From Streptomyces sp. 840.1 (lineage in GTDB: Bacteria > Actinomycetota > Actinomycetes > Streptomycetales > Streptomycetaceae), in contig NZ_RJUU01000001.1 of the NCBI RefSeq assembly GCF_003751445.1, forward strand, positions 2,113,001 through 2,177,000: DNA of 64,000 nucleotides. Reading direction: 5' to 3'. The notes under the pieces are model-generated. The model made no database searches. It was not told the DNA's origin and saw nothing but the letters and a program-made list of their open reading frames with translations. Every line of letters starts with the position of its first letter. Position 1 is the stretch's first letter. Below are positions 52,033 through 60,929 of this stretch, in pieces. The translations under genes were made by a program, and so were the position numbers.

Positions 52033-53403
52033 ATGAGCGCCCCACACCTTCCGAAAGTGGCTGGAATCGATCCCACAGTTCCGGTTTCGACGCACACTGA
52101 CGGGCCTCTCTCCGAGGTTCCCGCCGCCCCCAGCGCGTTCCTCCAGGACCGTCTGGCGGGCTGGGTCTCCGACCTCACCACGCTGCACGAGCTCACCGAG
52201 CGGCTGGCCAGAACCAGCACCCTGGACGACGCACTTCACGAGCTGCTCGACGCCGGTGCCGCTCTGGTGGGCGCCCGCCGCGGGCTGATCGTCTTCGAAC
52301 CGTCCGACCGCCGTGGCCCCGTCAGCACCATCGGCCTCGGCCTGGCCCACGCCGAGCTCGGCCAGATCGAGACGGTGCCGCGCAGCGCGACGTCCTACGG
52401 GCGCATCCTGGAAGGTCTGCCCAACCCCGAGGGCCCGCTGACCACCCCCGACCTGCTCGGCGACACCGGTCTCGACCCCCGCAGACGCGAGGTGGCCGCC
52501 CGGCTCGGCTACGCCGCCAGCTACGCACTGCCGATCACCACCGACCGGACCGGCCGGCTCGCCGCCGCCGTCTGGCTGTACGACGAACCCGCCGAACCCC
52601 TGGAGCGCCAGCGCCACCTGGCAGGTCTGTACGCCGGATACGCCGCCGAGCACCTGGCCCGGCTGCTGGAGCTGGAACGGGCCAGGGCCGATGTCGCCAC
52701 CGTCACCGAGGAGCTCCTGCCCAGCCGGATGCCCCGGGTCCCCGGCGTGGAACTGGCGGTACGCCACCACGCGGCCCCGCAGGGCGGCAACGACTGGTAC
52801 GACGCGCTGGCCCTGCCGGAGGGTGCGCTCGGCCTCGCCGTCGGCTCGGTGAGCGGTTCCGGGCCGAGCGCCCTGGCCGCGATGGGCCGGCTGCGGGCCG
52901 GTCTGCGGGCGTACGCGGTGATGGAGGGCGAGGACCCGGTCGCCGTACTCTCCGATCTTGAGCTCCTGCTGCGGCTCACCGAACCCGCCCGGTCCGCGAC
53001 CGCTCTCTTCGCCTACTGCGAGCCGGCCCGGCGCAAGATCCTGCTGGCCGGGGCCGGGCACACCCCGCCGCTGATCATCGGTGAGCGGCGCACCGAGTAC
53101 GTCGAGACGACCCTGTCCGCGCCGCTGGGCATGCTCGCCTGCTGGGAGGCGCCGAGCGTGGAGATCGAACCGGCGCCCGGCGAGACCGTACTGCTGTACA
53201 CCGACGGCCTGCTGCGCCGGGCCGGGGACTCGATGGACCGGGCGTTCACCCGGCTCCACTCGGCGGCGGCGAGCGTCCCGAGGGCGCTGCGCCATGACGC
53301 CGCCTCGGTTGCCGACCATGTGCTGCGCACCGTGCTGCCCGACGGGCCCGAGCAGGGTGACGACACCGAGGACGTGGTCCTGCTGGCGGCACGGTTCGGC
53401 TGA
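52033..53403 (+). CDS. GAF-containing PP2C (SpoIIE-type) protein phosphatase
   Basis: A 456-residue protein. Residues about 40-205 are a GAF-type sensor (LTERLARTSTLDDALHELLD, AALVGARRGLIVF, VAARLGYAASYALPITTDR). Residues about 220-455 are a PP2C SpoIIE/RsbU-type phosphatase (LLPSRMPRVPGVELAVRHHA, GGNDWYDALALPEGALGLAV with metal Asp, RKILLAGAGHTPPLII, LLYTDGLLRR, DDTEDVVLLAARF). Such enzymes dephosphorylate anti-sigma antagonists to free stress sigma factors. GGAAAG nine bases before the ATG supports this start, with earlier ones possible. Confidence 0.9.
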   Translation: MSAPHLPKVAGIDPTVPVSTHTDGPLSEVPAAPSAFLQDRLAGWVSDLTTLHELTERLARTSTLDDALHELLDAGAALVGARRGLIVFEPSDRRGPVSTIGLGLAHAELGQIETVPRSATSYGRILEGLPNPEGPLTTPDLLGDTGLDPRRREVAARLGYAASYALPITTDRTGRLAAAVWLYDEPAEPLERQRHLAGLYAGYAAEHLARLLELERARADVATVTEELLPSRMPRVPGVELAVRHHAAPQGGNDWYDALALPEGALGLAVGSVSGSGPSALAAMGRLRAGLRAYAVMEGEDPVAVLSDLELLLRLTEPARSATALFAYCEPARRKILLAGAGHTPPLIIGERRTEYVETTLSAPLGMLACWEAPSVEIEPAPGETVLLYTDGLLRRAGDSMDRAFTRLHSAAASVPRALRHDAASVADHVLRTVLPDGPEQGDDTEDVVLLAARFG

Positions 53404-53530
53404 GCCGCCCCGCGCGCCCCGGACGCTCCCGGTACGGGACCTTCCGGTAAGAGGTCTTCCGGCCCTGGGCCCCCTTCCGTACGCCCGTACGATGGTGGGG
53501 GTCCAGTGTCGTATCAAGGAGAGACAAGTC

Positions 53531-54994
53531 GTGTCTGAGGAGCTCACCCCGGAGAACCCGGAGACCGAAGAGGCAGAGCCGGTCAAGCAGCGGAAGAACG
53601 GCCTGTACCCGGGCGTCTCCGACGAGCTCGCCGCGAGCATGAAGTCCGGTTGGGCCGACACCGAGCTGCACGGGCTGGAGCCGATCGCTCAGGCCGGGCA
53701 CACCGCCGACCGCCGCGCCGCGCTCTCCGCGCGCTTCCCCGGTGAGCGGCTGGTCATTCCGGCAGGCAGGCTGAAGACCCGTTCCAACGACACCGAGTAC
53801 GCCTTCCGCGCCTCCACCGAGTACGCGTACCTCACCGGTGACCAGACCCAGGACGGCGTCCTCGTACTGGAGCCGAAGGACGGCGGCCACGAGGCGACCG
53901 TCTACCTGCTGCCGCGCTCCGACCGTGAGAACGGCGAGTTCTGGCTCGACGGACAGGGCGAGCTGTGGGTCGGCCGCCGTCACTCCCTCACCGAGGCCGA
54001 GCAGCTGCTCGGCATCCCGGCGAAGGACGTACGGGAGCTGCCCGCCGCGCTGACCGAGGCCACCGGCCCGGTCCGCAGCGTCCGCGGCCACGACGCCGTC
54101 ATCGAGGCCGCGCTGACCGACAAGGTCACCGCGGAGCGCGACGAGGAACTGCGCGTCTTCCTCTCCGAGGCACGCGTGGTCAAGGACGCCTTCGAGGTCT
54201 CCGAGCTGACGAAGGCCTGCGACATCACCGCGCGCGGCTTCGAGGACGTCGTGAAGGTCCTCGACAAGGCCGAGGCGACGAGCGAGCGCTACATCGAGGG
54301 AACGTTCTTCCTGCGCGCCCGCATCGAGGGCAACGACATCGGCTACGGCTCGATCTGTGCCGCGGGCCCGCACGCCACCACCCTGCACTGGGTACGCAAC
54401 GACGGCGCGGTGCGCTCCGGCGAGCTGCTGCTGCTCGACGCCGGCGTGGAGACCAACGACCTCTACACCGCCGACGTGACCCGCACCCTTCCCATCAACG
54501 GCACATTCACGCCGCTGCAGCGGAAGATCTACGACGCGGTGTACGAGGCCCAGGAAGCCGGTATCGCCGCGGTGAAGCCCGGCGCGGCCTTCCGGGACTT
54601 CCACGACGCCGCGCAGCGCGTCCTGACCGAGAAGCTCGTCGAGTGGGGCCTGCTCGGCGACCGGACCGTGGACGAGGTCCTGGAGCTGGGGCTCCAGCGC
54701 CGCTGGACCCTGCACGGCACCGGCCACATGCTCGGCATGGACGTCCACGACTGCGCCGCCGCGCGGACGGAGTCGTACGTCAACGGAACGCTGGAGCCCG
54801 GGGTGTGCCTCACCGTCGAGCCCGGTCTCTACTTCCAGGCCGACGACCTGACCGTCCCCGAGGAGTACCGAGGCATCGGCGTCCGGATCGAGGACGACAT
54901 CCTCGTCACCGAGGACGGCAACCGGAACCTCTCGGACAAGCTGCCCCGGCAGGCCGACGAGGTCGAGGCGTGGATGGGCCGGCTCAAGGGCTGA
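53531..54994 (+). CDS. pepP: Xaa-Pro aminopeptidase (aminopeptidase P)
   Basis: A 487-residue M24 metallopeptidase. The N-terminal creatinase-like domain (about 45-190) includes FRASTEYAYLTGDQTQDGVL. The pita-bread catalytic domain holds the five metal ligands: the Asp pair in LLLDAGVETNDLYTADVTRT, His in LHGTGHMLGMDVHD, Glu in CLTVEPGLYF and Glu in GVRIEDDILV. It removes the N-terminal residue before proline and is cytosolic. AAGGAGAG lies upstream of the GTG. An acidic 25-residue leader precedes the family core. Confidence 0.96.
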   Translation: MSEELTPENPETEEAEPVKQRKNGLYPGVSDELAASMKSGWADTELHGLEPIAQAGHTADRRAALSARFPGERLVIPAGRLKTRSNDTEYAFRASTEYAYLTGDQTQDGVLVLEPKDGGHEATVYLLPRSDRENGEFWLDGQGELWVGRRHSLTEAEQLLGIPAKDVRELPAALTEATGPVRSVRGHDAVIEAALTDKVTAERDEELRVFLSEARVVKDAFEVSELTKACDITARGFEDVVKVLDKAEATSERYIEGTFFLRARIEGNDIGYGSICAAGPHATTLHWVRNDGAVRSGELLLLDAGVETNDLYTADVTRTLPINGTFTPLQRKIYDAVYEAQEAGIAAVKPGAAFRDFHDAAQRVLTEKLVEWGLLGDRTVDEVLELGLQRRWTLHGTGHMLGMDVHDCAAARTESYVNGTLEPGVCLTVEPGLYFQADDLTVPEEYRGIGVRIEDDILVTEDGNRNLSDKLPRQADEVEAWMGRLKG

Positions 54995-55030
54995 CCCGCC
55001 GCCGGCCGGTCACGGCCGTCGACGCGCGCC

Positions 55031-55072
55031 GGAGGGCGCCCTGCTCAGGAGACCATGAGCAGGGCGCCCTCC
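55031..55072. terminator. 17-bp perfect hairpin overlapping a gene end
   Basis: GGAGGGCGCCCTGCTCA (55031-55047) and TGAGCAGGGCGCCCTCC (55056-55072) flank an 8-base loop. It ends the pepP transcript, while its sequence also encodes the stop and last residues (REGALLMVS) of the converging ATPase gene. Confidence 0.85.
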
Positions 55073-55674
55073 CGCCATTTCAGGATCTTGTCGAAGCTCA
55101 CCACGGCACCGCCGCGCCCCGGCCTGTTGCCGAAGTGGACGTGATCGGCGAGCTCCTCGATCAGACAGAGCCCGCGCCCGCTCTCTGCGGCCGGCGGCGG
55201 ATGCCCGGCCTGCTTCGGCTGGCACTGCCGAAGTTGGTGCTGCGGCTGCTGCTGCGACTGCTGTTGGTGCTGCGGTTGGTGCTTGTTCTGCTGTTGCTGA
55301 GGTTGCTGCTGCTGTTGCTGTGCGGCGTCGCGAAGCGTGCGTCGCGCGGGGAAGCCGGGGCCCGAGTCCGCGACTTCGATACGGCACTTCTCGCCGTCCA
55401 GATACGCGGTGACCCGGTACTGCCCGCAGGCCGTAGCGGACGGCTCCTCCCAAGCGTCCCAGTGATCCCCGGCCTCGTCCGTGCCTCCACGGGCCCCGTC
55501 GCGCGCACCGCCGTGCTCGACGGCGTTCGCACAGGCCTCGCTGAGCGCGACCGACAGGTCGAAGGAGATATCCGGGTCCACGCCTGCGGATTCCATCGTG
55601 CCCAGCAGGAAACGACGGGCGAGCGGAACGCTCGCAGCTTCGCGCCGCAGATGGAGTGACCACCAAATGCTCAT
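55045..55674 (-). CDS. Anti-sigma-type ATP-binding protein with Gln-rich insertion
   Basis: A 209-residue GHKL ATPase: VALSEACANAVEHGG (N-box), RIEVADSGPGFP (G1), then AESGRGLCLIEELADHVHFG (G2). Between G1 and G2, where the ATP lid lies, about 40 residues are mostly Gln, His and Pro (QQQQQQPQQQQNKH type). A second, milder insertion (ARDGARGGTDEAGDHWDAW) follows the N-box. The plain family has about 140 residues. AGGAGG lies seven bases before the ATG of MSIWWSLHL. It is likely a partner-switching regulator of a sigma factor. Confidence 0.88.
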   Translation of the reverse strand: MSIWWSLHLRREAASVPLARRFLLGTMESAGVDPDISFDLSVALSEACANAVEHGGARDGARGGTDEAGDHWDAWEEPSATACGQYRVTAYLDGEKCRIEVADSGPGFPARRTLRDAAQQQQQQPQQQQNKHQPQHQQQSQQQPQHQLRQCQPKQAGHPPPAAESGRGLCLIEELADHVHFGNRPGRGGAVVSFDKILKWREGALLMVS

Positions 55675-55932
55675 GCTCCAGCCTCCTGGCTGCGGCTCGA
55701 CATACCGATACGTATTGCCGCCCTGTGCCATTCGTAAGCACGGACGGGATGTGAGACCGCTCATTCGGCGGATACCCGGGCTCACCACACCTGTGCATGC
55801 CCGGCCCACAGGACCTCTCCTACCCCGTCCGCAACCGTCCCCAACAGCGCGGTGTGCAGCCAATCGGGCGGAAGGTGACCTTCCGGACCTGCCGTACGGC
55901 GGACGGGGGCGCAGTGCGATGATGACCCCGCC

Positions 55933-56754
55933 ATGTCTACGTCTGTGGGACGCGCCGGAGCCGGTCTGCGGCTTTTGAGGGCCGCGGTGTTCGCCGCGGT
56001 CTGCGTCGCGTTGTCCGCGGCCGGACACGCGATGGCGGCCTGCGCGGCGGTACCCGGGTGGACCCTGCTCGCCGGGTTCCTCGGGATCCTGGCGGTGGCG
56101 GTGGCACTGGCCGGCCGCGAACGCTCACTGCCGTCGATCGCCGCGGCCCTGGCCGGCGGACAGATCGCCCTGCACACGCTCTTCGGTGTCGGTACGCACG
56201 CCGCCGCGCCGCAGACCGCGGCGGCCGGTGACGACTCGCTGATCCGGTTCGCGGCGAGCCTCGTCTGCGGTGCGGGCCCCGCCCAGTTGAACGCGGCGGA
56301 CGCCCATCGCATCGTCACCACCGCGGGCATCGACCCGGCATCGGTCACCGCGCAGGCGCATCAGCACATGGCCGCCGCGCCCTCCGACGGCATGACCGGC
56401 TCCGGTGCGGCCGGCCTCGCCGGAATGTTCCCCAGCCTGCCCATGCTGCTCGGCCACCTGCTGGCGGCGCTGGCCACCGGCTGGCTGCTGCGGCGCGGCG
56501 AGATCGCCCTGTTCCGGCTCGCCCGGCTCTCGGCGCACGGCGCCCAGCAGGTCGCGGCCGGAGCCCGGCTGCGGGCGCTGCGCGCGGCGCTCGTCCTCGT
56601 ATCCGCGCTGCACACCGGCCTTCCGGACGGGCCCGCGAACGGGCCTCGCACGCTGCGCACGGCGGTGGACGCACCGGCCCCGGCCACCGGGGATCCCCTG
56701 CAGCACATGGTGATCAGGCGCGGGCCGCCACCCGCATTCGCTCTCGCAGCCTGA
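55933..56754 (+). CDS. Multi-helix membrane protein ahead of the copper genes
   Basis: A 273-residue protein with four or five helices (FAAVCVALSAAGHAMAACAA, TLLAGFLGILAVAVALAGRE, AALAGGQIALHTLFGVG, MLLGHLLAALATGWLL). An extracytoplasmic loop between helices 3 and 4 is rich in His and Met (AQAHQHMAAAPSDGMTGSG), as in copper-handling membrane proteins. It directly precedes the extracellular copper cluster on the same strand, which supports a metal-related role; this is inference. The ribosome binding site is weak. Confidence 0.65.
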   Translation: MSTSVGRAGAGLRLLRAAVFAAVCVALSAAGHAMAACAAVPGWTLLAGFLGILAVAVALAGRERSLPSIAAALAGGQIALHTLFGVGTHAAAPQTAAAGDDSLIRFAASLVCGAGPAQLNAADAHRIVTTAGIDPASVTAQAHQHMAAAPSDGMTGSGAAGLAGMFPSLPMLLGHLLAALATGWLLRRGEIALFRLARLSAHGAQQVAAGARLRALRAALVLVSALHTGLPDGPANGPRTLRTAVDAPAPATGDPLQHMVIRRGPPPAFALAA

Positions 56755-56927
56755 CGCGACACCCGCCACCTCCACACGACGCACGCGCAACCCTCGCAGG
56801 CACCTCACCGGTGCGGGCGCGGGGCGGCGCGCACGCGCCGCTCGTGAGGGGAAGAGGTGTCGCGATGCCGCCGCGCACCCGCGTGGCGGAGCACCTCTCC
56901 TTCGTGCTTTGTGGAGTGATCCCTGAC

Positions 56928-57662
56928 ATGAACGTTTCCCGCATCGCCCTCGCCGGCGGCGTCGCCGCGTCCACCGTGCTGATCCTCGCCGGTACGGCCT
57001 CCGCCCACGTCAGCGTCCAGCCGCAGGGCGAGGCCGCCAAGGGCGGTTACGCCGTCATCAACTTCAAGGTCCCCAACGAGCGCGACGACGCCGCGACGAC
57101 CAAGCTCGAGGTCAACTTCCCGACCGACCACCCGCTGGCCTCCGTCATGCCGCAGCCCGTGCCCGGCTGGAACATCAAGGTCACCACGAGCAAGCTGGCC
57201 AAGCCGCTCGACATGCACGGCAAGAAGATCAACGAGGCCGTCTCCAAGGTCACCTGGACCGCGGACGGCGGCAAGATCGAGCCCGGCCGCTTCCAGCAGT
57301 TCCCGCTCTCCGTCGGCCAGCTCCCCGAGGACGCCGACCAGCTGGTGTTCAAGGCCATCCAGACGTACGACAACAAGGAAGTCGTCCGCTGGATCGAGGA
57401 GCAGAAGGACGGGGCCGAGGAGCCCGAGAGCCCCGCTCCGGTCCTCAAGCTGACCGCCGCCACCGACGACGCGCACGGCGCGGCCGCCGGCTCCGAGGAC
57501 AAGAACGCCGCGGCGGAACAGTCGAAGGACGAGAAGACGACGGCCTCGGCGTCCTCCTCCGCGAGCGACACCACGGCCCGCGTTCTCGGCATCGTCGGCA
57601 TCGTCATCGGCGTCGCCGGTGTCGCCTTCGGCGTTCTGGCCGGCCGGCGCCGTACCGCCTGA
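56928..57662 (+). CDS. YcnI-like copper-binding exported protein (DUF1775)
   Basis: A 244-residue precursor. The signal peptide (NVSRIALAGGVAASTVLILA) is cut after TASA so the mature protein starts with His (HVSVQPQGEAAKGG); in YcnI this N-terminal His with a Trp binds Cu(II). The beta domain covers about 28-165 (INFKVPNERDDAATTKLEVN, WNIKVTTSKLAKPLDMHGKK). A Glu/Lys/Ser-rich stalk leads to a C-terminal helix (VLGIVGIVIGVAGVAFGVLA) and RRR, which anchors it outside the membrane. The ATG at MNVSRIA has GGAG upstream. Confidence 0.9.
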   Translation: MNVSRIALAGGVAASTVLILAGTASAHVSVQPQGEAAKGGYAVINFKVPNERDDAATTKLEVNFPTDHPLASVMPQPVPGWNIKVTTSKLAKPLDMHGKKINEAVSKVTWTADGGKIEPGRFQQFPLSVGQLPEDADQLVFKAIQTYDNKEVVRWIEEQKDGAEEPESPAPVLKLTAATDDAHGAAAGSEDKNAAAEQSKDEKTTASASSSASDTTARVLGIVGIVIGVAGVAFGVLAGRRRTA

Positions 57663-57713
57663 CCATCTCCACAAGCCCCACCCGCCACACCCACCCTCAG
57701 GAATCAGTGCTCC

Positions 57714-58367
57714 ATGGTTAAGAAGTCTGTGCTGGCCGCGGCGCTCGTCGCCGCGGCCGCGCTCACCCTGTCCGCCTGCGGCGGCAGTGACAACGAAAGC
57801 AAGAAGCCGATCGCCGATGTCTCGACGGAGGCGAAGACCAAGGCCGCGACGGTGCTCGACGATCCGTTCACCAAGCCGAATCTCGTCCTCACCGACACCC
57901 ACGGCAAGAAGTACGACCTCCGCGAGAAGACCAAGGGCAAGCCGACACTCATCTACTTCGGCTACACCAACTGCCCCGACGTCTGCCCGCTCATCATGAG
58001 CAACATCGCGATCGCCAAGAAGTCCCTCCCGCAGGCAGAGCGGGACAAGCTCCAGGTCGTCTTCGTCACCACCGACCCGGAGCGGGACACCCCGTCCTCG
58101 CTGGGCAGCTGGCTCAAGTCCCAGGATCCGTCGTTCATCGGTCTCACCGGCGACTTCCCGACCATCCAGGCGGGCGCCCGGCAGATCGGCATCGGTATCG
58201 ACGCGCCGAAGAAGGAGAAGGACGGCACGATCGTCTCGATGCACGGCTCGCAGGTCATGGCGTTCTCGCCGAAGACCGACAAGGGATACGTGCTGTACAG
58301 CGAGGACACCACGCCCGACGACTACACCAAGGACCTCCCCAAGCTTCTCAAGGGGGGGACTCCGTGA
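57714..58367 (+). CDS. sco: Sco-family copper chaperone lipoprotein
   Basis: A 217-residue lipoprotein (lipobox LSAC at residue 22). The thioredoxin fold has YFGYTNCPDVCPLIMSN with the CxxxC copper pair and the distal copper His in VSMHGSQVMAF. Sco proteins pass Cu to cytochrome c oxidase, and in S. lividans/S. coelicolor Sco is also needed for copper-dependent morphological development. AGGAA lies upstream of the ATG. It overlaps the PCuAC gene start by 4 bp. Confidence 0.94.
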   Translation: MVKKSVLAAALVAAAALTLSACGGSDNESKKPIADVSTEAKTKAATVLDDPFTKPNLVLTDTHGKKYDLREKTKGKPTLIYFGYTNCPDVCPLIMSNIAIAKKSLPQAERDKLQVVFVTTDPERDTPSSLGSWLKSQDPSFIGLTGDFPTIQAGARQIGIGIDAPKKEKDGTIVSMHGSQVMAFSPKTDKGYVLYSEDTTPDDYTKDLPKLLKGGTP

Positions 58368-58813
58368 ACCGCCGCACCGTCCTCGCCGGCGTCCTGGCCC
58401 TCTCCACGGGCCTGGCGCTGGCGGGGTGCTCCTCCCCGGACAGCAAGCCGGAGCTGAAGGTCACCGGCGCGTTCATGCCGCAGCCCGTCAACGACATGGC
58501 GGCAGCCTTCCTCGTCGTGCAGAACAGCGGCGGCAGTTCCGACCGGCTGACCTCTGTCACCAGCCCGCTCTCGGACAACGTCACGATCCACGAGACGAAG
58601 AACCAGGCGATGCGCATGGTGACGTCCTTCGCCGTGCCCGCAGGCGGTGAGCTGGACCTCGAACGCGGTGGAAACCACATCATGTTCATGAAGCTCAAGC
58701 AGCAGCCGAAGCAGGGCGAGAAGGTGTCCATGGAGCTGCACTTCGAGAAGGCCGGCCCGATCAAGGTCGACCTTCCCGTGAAGGAGACCACCCACAACCC
58801 GAAGAAGCAGTGA
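58364..58813 (+). CDS. ecuC: PCuAC-type extracellular copper chaperone
   Basis: A 149-residue lipoprotein (lipobox LAGC at residue 22) of the PCuAC/DUF461 fold. The conserved copper ligands are spread as His in NVTIHETKNQ, Met in MRMVTSF, His in GGNHIMFM and the following Met. It binds Cu(I) outside the membrane and hands it to Sco. The same gene in S. lividans, in this order, is called ECuC. The GTG start overlaps the sco stop (GTGA). Confidence 0.92.
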   Translation: MNRRTVLAGVLALSTGLALAGCSSPDSKPELKVTGAFMPQPVNDMAAAFLVVQNSGGSSDRLTSVTSPLSDNVTIHETKNQAMRMVTSFAVPAGGELDLERGGNHIMFMKLKQQPKQGEKVSMELHFEKAGPIKVDLPVKETTHNPKKQ

Positions 58814-58827
58814 GGGACTGACACACC

Positions 58828-60921
58828 ATGACAGCCACCGCCCCGCCCTTCGGGCCGCCCCCGTCCGTACCCGCCATACGCAGGCCGCTCGCCGCGGCCG
58901 GACTCCTCGCCGCGCTCGTCGGCGTGGTGTTCGGCCTGCTGCTGGCGGTCGCGGGTCCCGCGTCGGCTCACGCCGCACTCACAGGGAGCGATCCACAGGA
59001 CGGGGCGGTCGTCGCGACCGCCCCCGAACAGGTCACGCTGACCTTCTCCGAGCAGGTCGCCGTGGGCGAGGGCTCCATCCGGATCCTGGACCCGAACGGC
59101 AAGCGCGCCGACACCGAGGCCGCCCCGCTCGACCTGCACAGCGGCTCCACCGTGAAATACGGCGTCGCCCTGCACACCGGTCTGCCCGACGGCACGTACA
59201 CCGTCGCCTGGCAGGCCGTCTCCGCCGACAGCCATCCGGTCTCCGGCGCCTTCACCTTCTCCATCGGAGCCCCCTCCAAGACCGCCGTCGCCCTCCCCGA
59301 CAGCGAGGCCGGAGGCGGCCTCGTCGGCACGCTCTACGGCATCGCGCGCTACGCCGCGTACGCCGGCTTCATCGTGCTCGCGGGCGGCGCGGCCTTCGTC
59401 CTGGCCTGCTGGCAGCGCGGGGCGGGCGCCCGCCCGCTGCAACGCCTCGTGGTACGCGGCTGGATGACCCTCACCGCGGCCACCCTCGCCATGCTGCTGC
59501 TGCGCACCCCCTACACCGGTTCCGGGAAGCTCGCGGACGCCTTCGACCTCGACGGACTGCAGGCGGTCCTCGACACCAAGCCGGGCGCAGCACTCGTCTC
59601 ACGGCTGCTGCTGCTCGGCGCCAGTGCGCTGTTCATCGCCGTCCTGTTCGGGGCGTACGCGAAGCGCGAGGACGCGCGCGAGAAGGCGGACCTCACCTTC
59701 GGCCTCGCCGCCGGCGGCGCGGTCATCGCCGCCGGGATCGCCGCGACCTGGGCGCTCGCCGAGCACGCGTCGACCGGCATCCAGTCGGGGATCGCCATGC
59801 CGGTCGACGTACTCCACCTGCTCGCCGTGGCCACCTGGCTGGGCGGGCTCGCGGCGCTGCTGGTCGCCCTGTACCGCACCCCCGATGTCACCGCCGACGC
59901 CGTGCGGCGCTTCTCCCGGATCGCGTTCGGCAGTGTGCTCGTGGTCGTCGCCACCGGGATCTACCAGTCCTGGCGCCAGCTCGGTTCCTGGTCCGCGCTG
60001 ACCGACACCGGATACGGGCAGCTGCTGCTCGTGAAGGTGGGGCTCGTCGCGGTCCTGGTCGGGGTCGCGTCGTTCTCCCGCCGGTGGACGGGGAGGCTGG
60101 CGTCGGGCGGGAGCGCGGGTACGGCACCGGCGGCTGCGGCTGCGGCTGCGGCTGCGGCTGCGGCTGCGGCTGCGGCTGCGGCTGACAACGAAGGCGCAGC
60201 GGCGGCGGGGGCAGTTGGGGAGGCCGAAGCAGAAGTAGAGCCCCAGGCCGCGCTCAATGTCGCGGCCCAGGCCGAGGCCCCGTCGGTGCCGACGTCGTCG
60301 TCGGACGGCCCTACGCCGTCGTCGGACGGCTCGGCGTCGCAGGACCCCGCGCGGGCCGTCCAGCTCGCACGGCAGAAGGCCGCCGTGGCCACCGCCGAGA
60401 AGAAGCGGGTGCGTGACGCCGACCCCGACCGCTCCGGCCTCCGCCGCTCGGTGCTGGCCGAAGTCGGCGTCGCGGTGGCCCTGCTGGTGGTAACCACCAT
60501 CCTGACGTCGACCGAGCCGGGCCGTACCGAGGAGGAGGCGGCCCGTGCGTCGAACGCGGCCGCCGCCCCGGCCGCGAGCGGTCCCGTCAACCTCACGCTG
60601 CCGTTCGACACCGGCGGCAAGAACGGCAAGGGCACGGTCGAGGTGGACATCGACCCGGGCGGTACCGGGGCCAATGCGGTCCACGTCTGGATCGAGGGCG
60701 CCAGCGGGAAGGCCATGGACGTCCCCGAGGTGAAACTCGCCCTCACCCTGAAGTCCAAGGACATCGGCCCCCTTCCGGTGGTTCCGGTCCGGCTGACCGA
60801 GGGGCACTGGACCGCCACCGGCCTCCAGATCCCGATGGCGGGCGACTGGACCGTCGCGGCGACCGTACGGACGTCGGACATCGACCAGACGACGGTCGAG
60901 AAGAACGTGAAGATCGGCTGA
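58828..60921 (+). CDS. CopC-CopD fusion copper transport protein
   Basis: A 697-residue fusion. After a signal-type helix, residues about 48-150 are a CopC domain beginning with His (HAALTGSDPQDGAVVATAPE, VSADSHPVSGAFTFSIG). Residues about 165-420 are the eight-helix CopD membrane part (EHASTGIQSGIAMPVDVLHL). A cytosolic linker contains 18 Ala encoded by nine GCGGCT repeats, then acidic and Ser-rich stretches. One more helix (AEVGVAVALLVVTTIL) leads to an extracellular immunoglobulin-like C-terminal domain (LTLPFDTGGKNGKG). It likely brings copper across or to the membrane for the neighbouring chaperones. Confidence 0.9.
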   Translation: MTATAPPFGPPPSVPAIRRPLAAAGLLAALVGVVFGLLLAVAGPASAHAALTGSDPQDGAVVATAPEQVTLTFSEQVAVGEGSIRILDPNGKRADTEAAPLDLHSGSTVKYGVALHTGLPDGTYTVAWQAVSADSHPVSGAFTFSIGAPSKTAVALPDSEAGGGLVGTLYGIARYAAYAGFIVLAGGAAFVLACWQRGAGARPLQRLVVRGWMTLTAATLAMLLLRTPYTGSGKLADAFDLDGLQAVLDTKPGAALVSRLLLLGASALFIAVLFGAYAKREDAREKADLTFGLAAGGAVIAAGIAATWALAEHASTGIQSGIAMPVDVLHLLAVATWLGGLAALLVALYRTPDVTADAVRRFSRIAFGSVLVVVATGIYQSWRQLGSWSALTDTGYGQLLLVKVGLVAVLVGVASFSRRWTGRLASGGSAGTAPAAAAAAAAAAAAAAAAAADNEGAAAAGAVGEAEAEVEPQAALNVAAQAEAPSVPTSSSDGPTPSSDGSASQDPARAVQLARQKAAVATAEKKRVRDADPDRSGLRRSVLAEVGVAVALLVVTTILTSTEPGRTEEEAARASNAAAAPAASGPVNLTLPFDTGGKNGKGTVEVDIDPGGTGANAVHVWIEGASGKAMDVPEVKLALTLKSKDIGPLPVVPVRLTEGHWTATGLQIPMAGDWTVAATVRTSDIDQTTVEKNVKIG
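60130..60183 (+). repeat. Nine GCGGCT hexamer repeats (poly-Ala)
   Basis: Fifty-four bases repeat GCGGCT nine times, in frame, coding for 18 alanines in the CopCD linker. Confidence 0.97.
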
Positions 60922-60929
60922 GCAGGACC

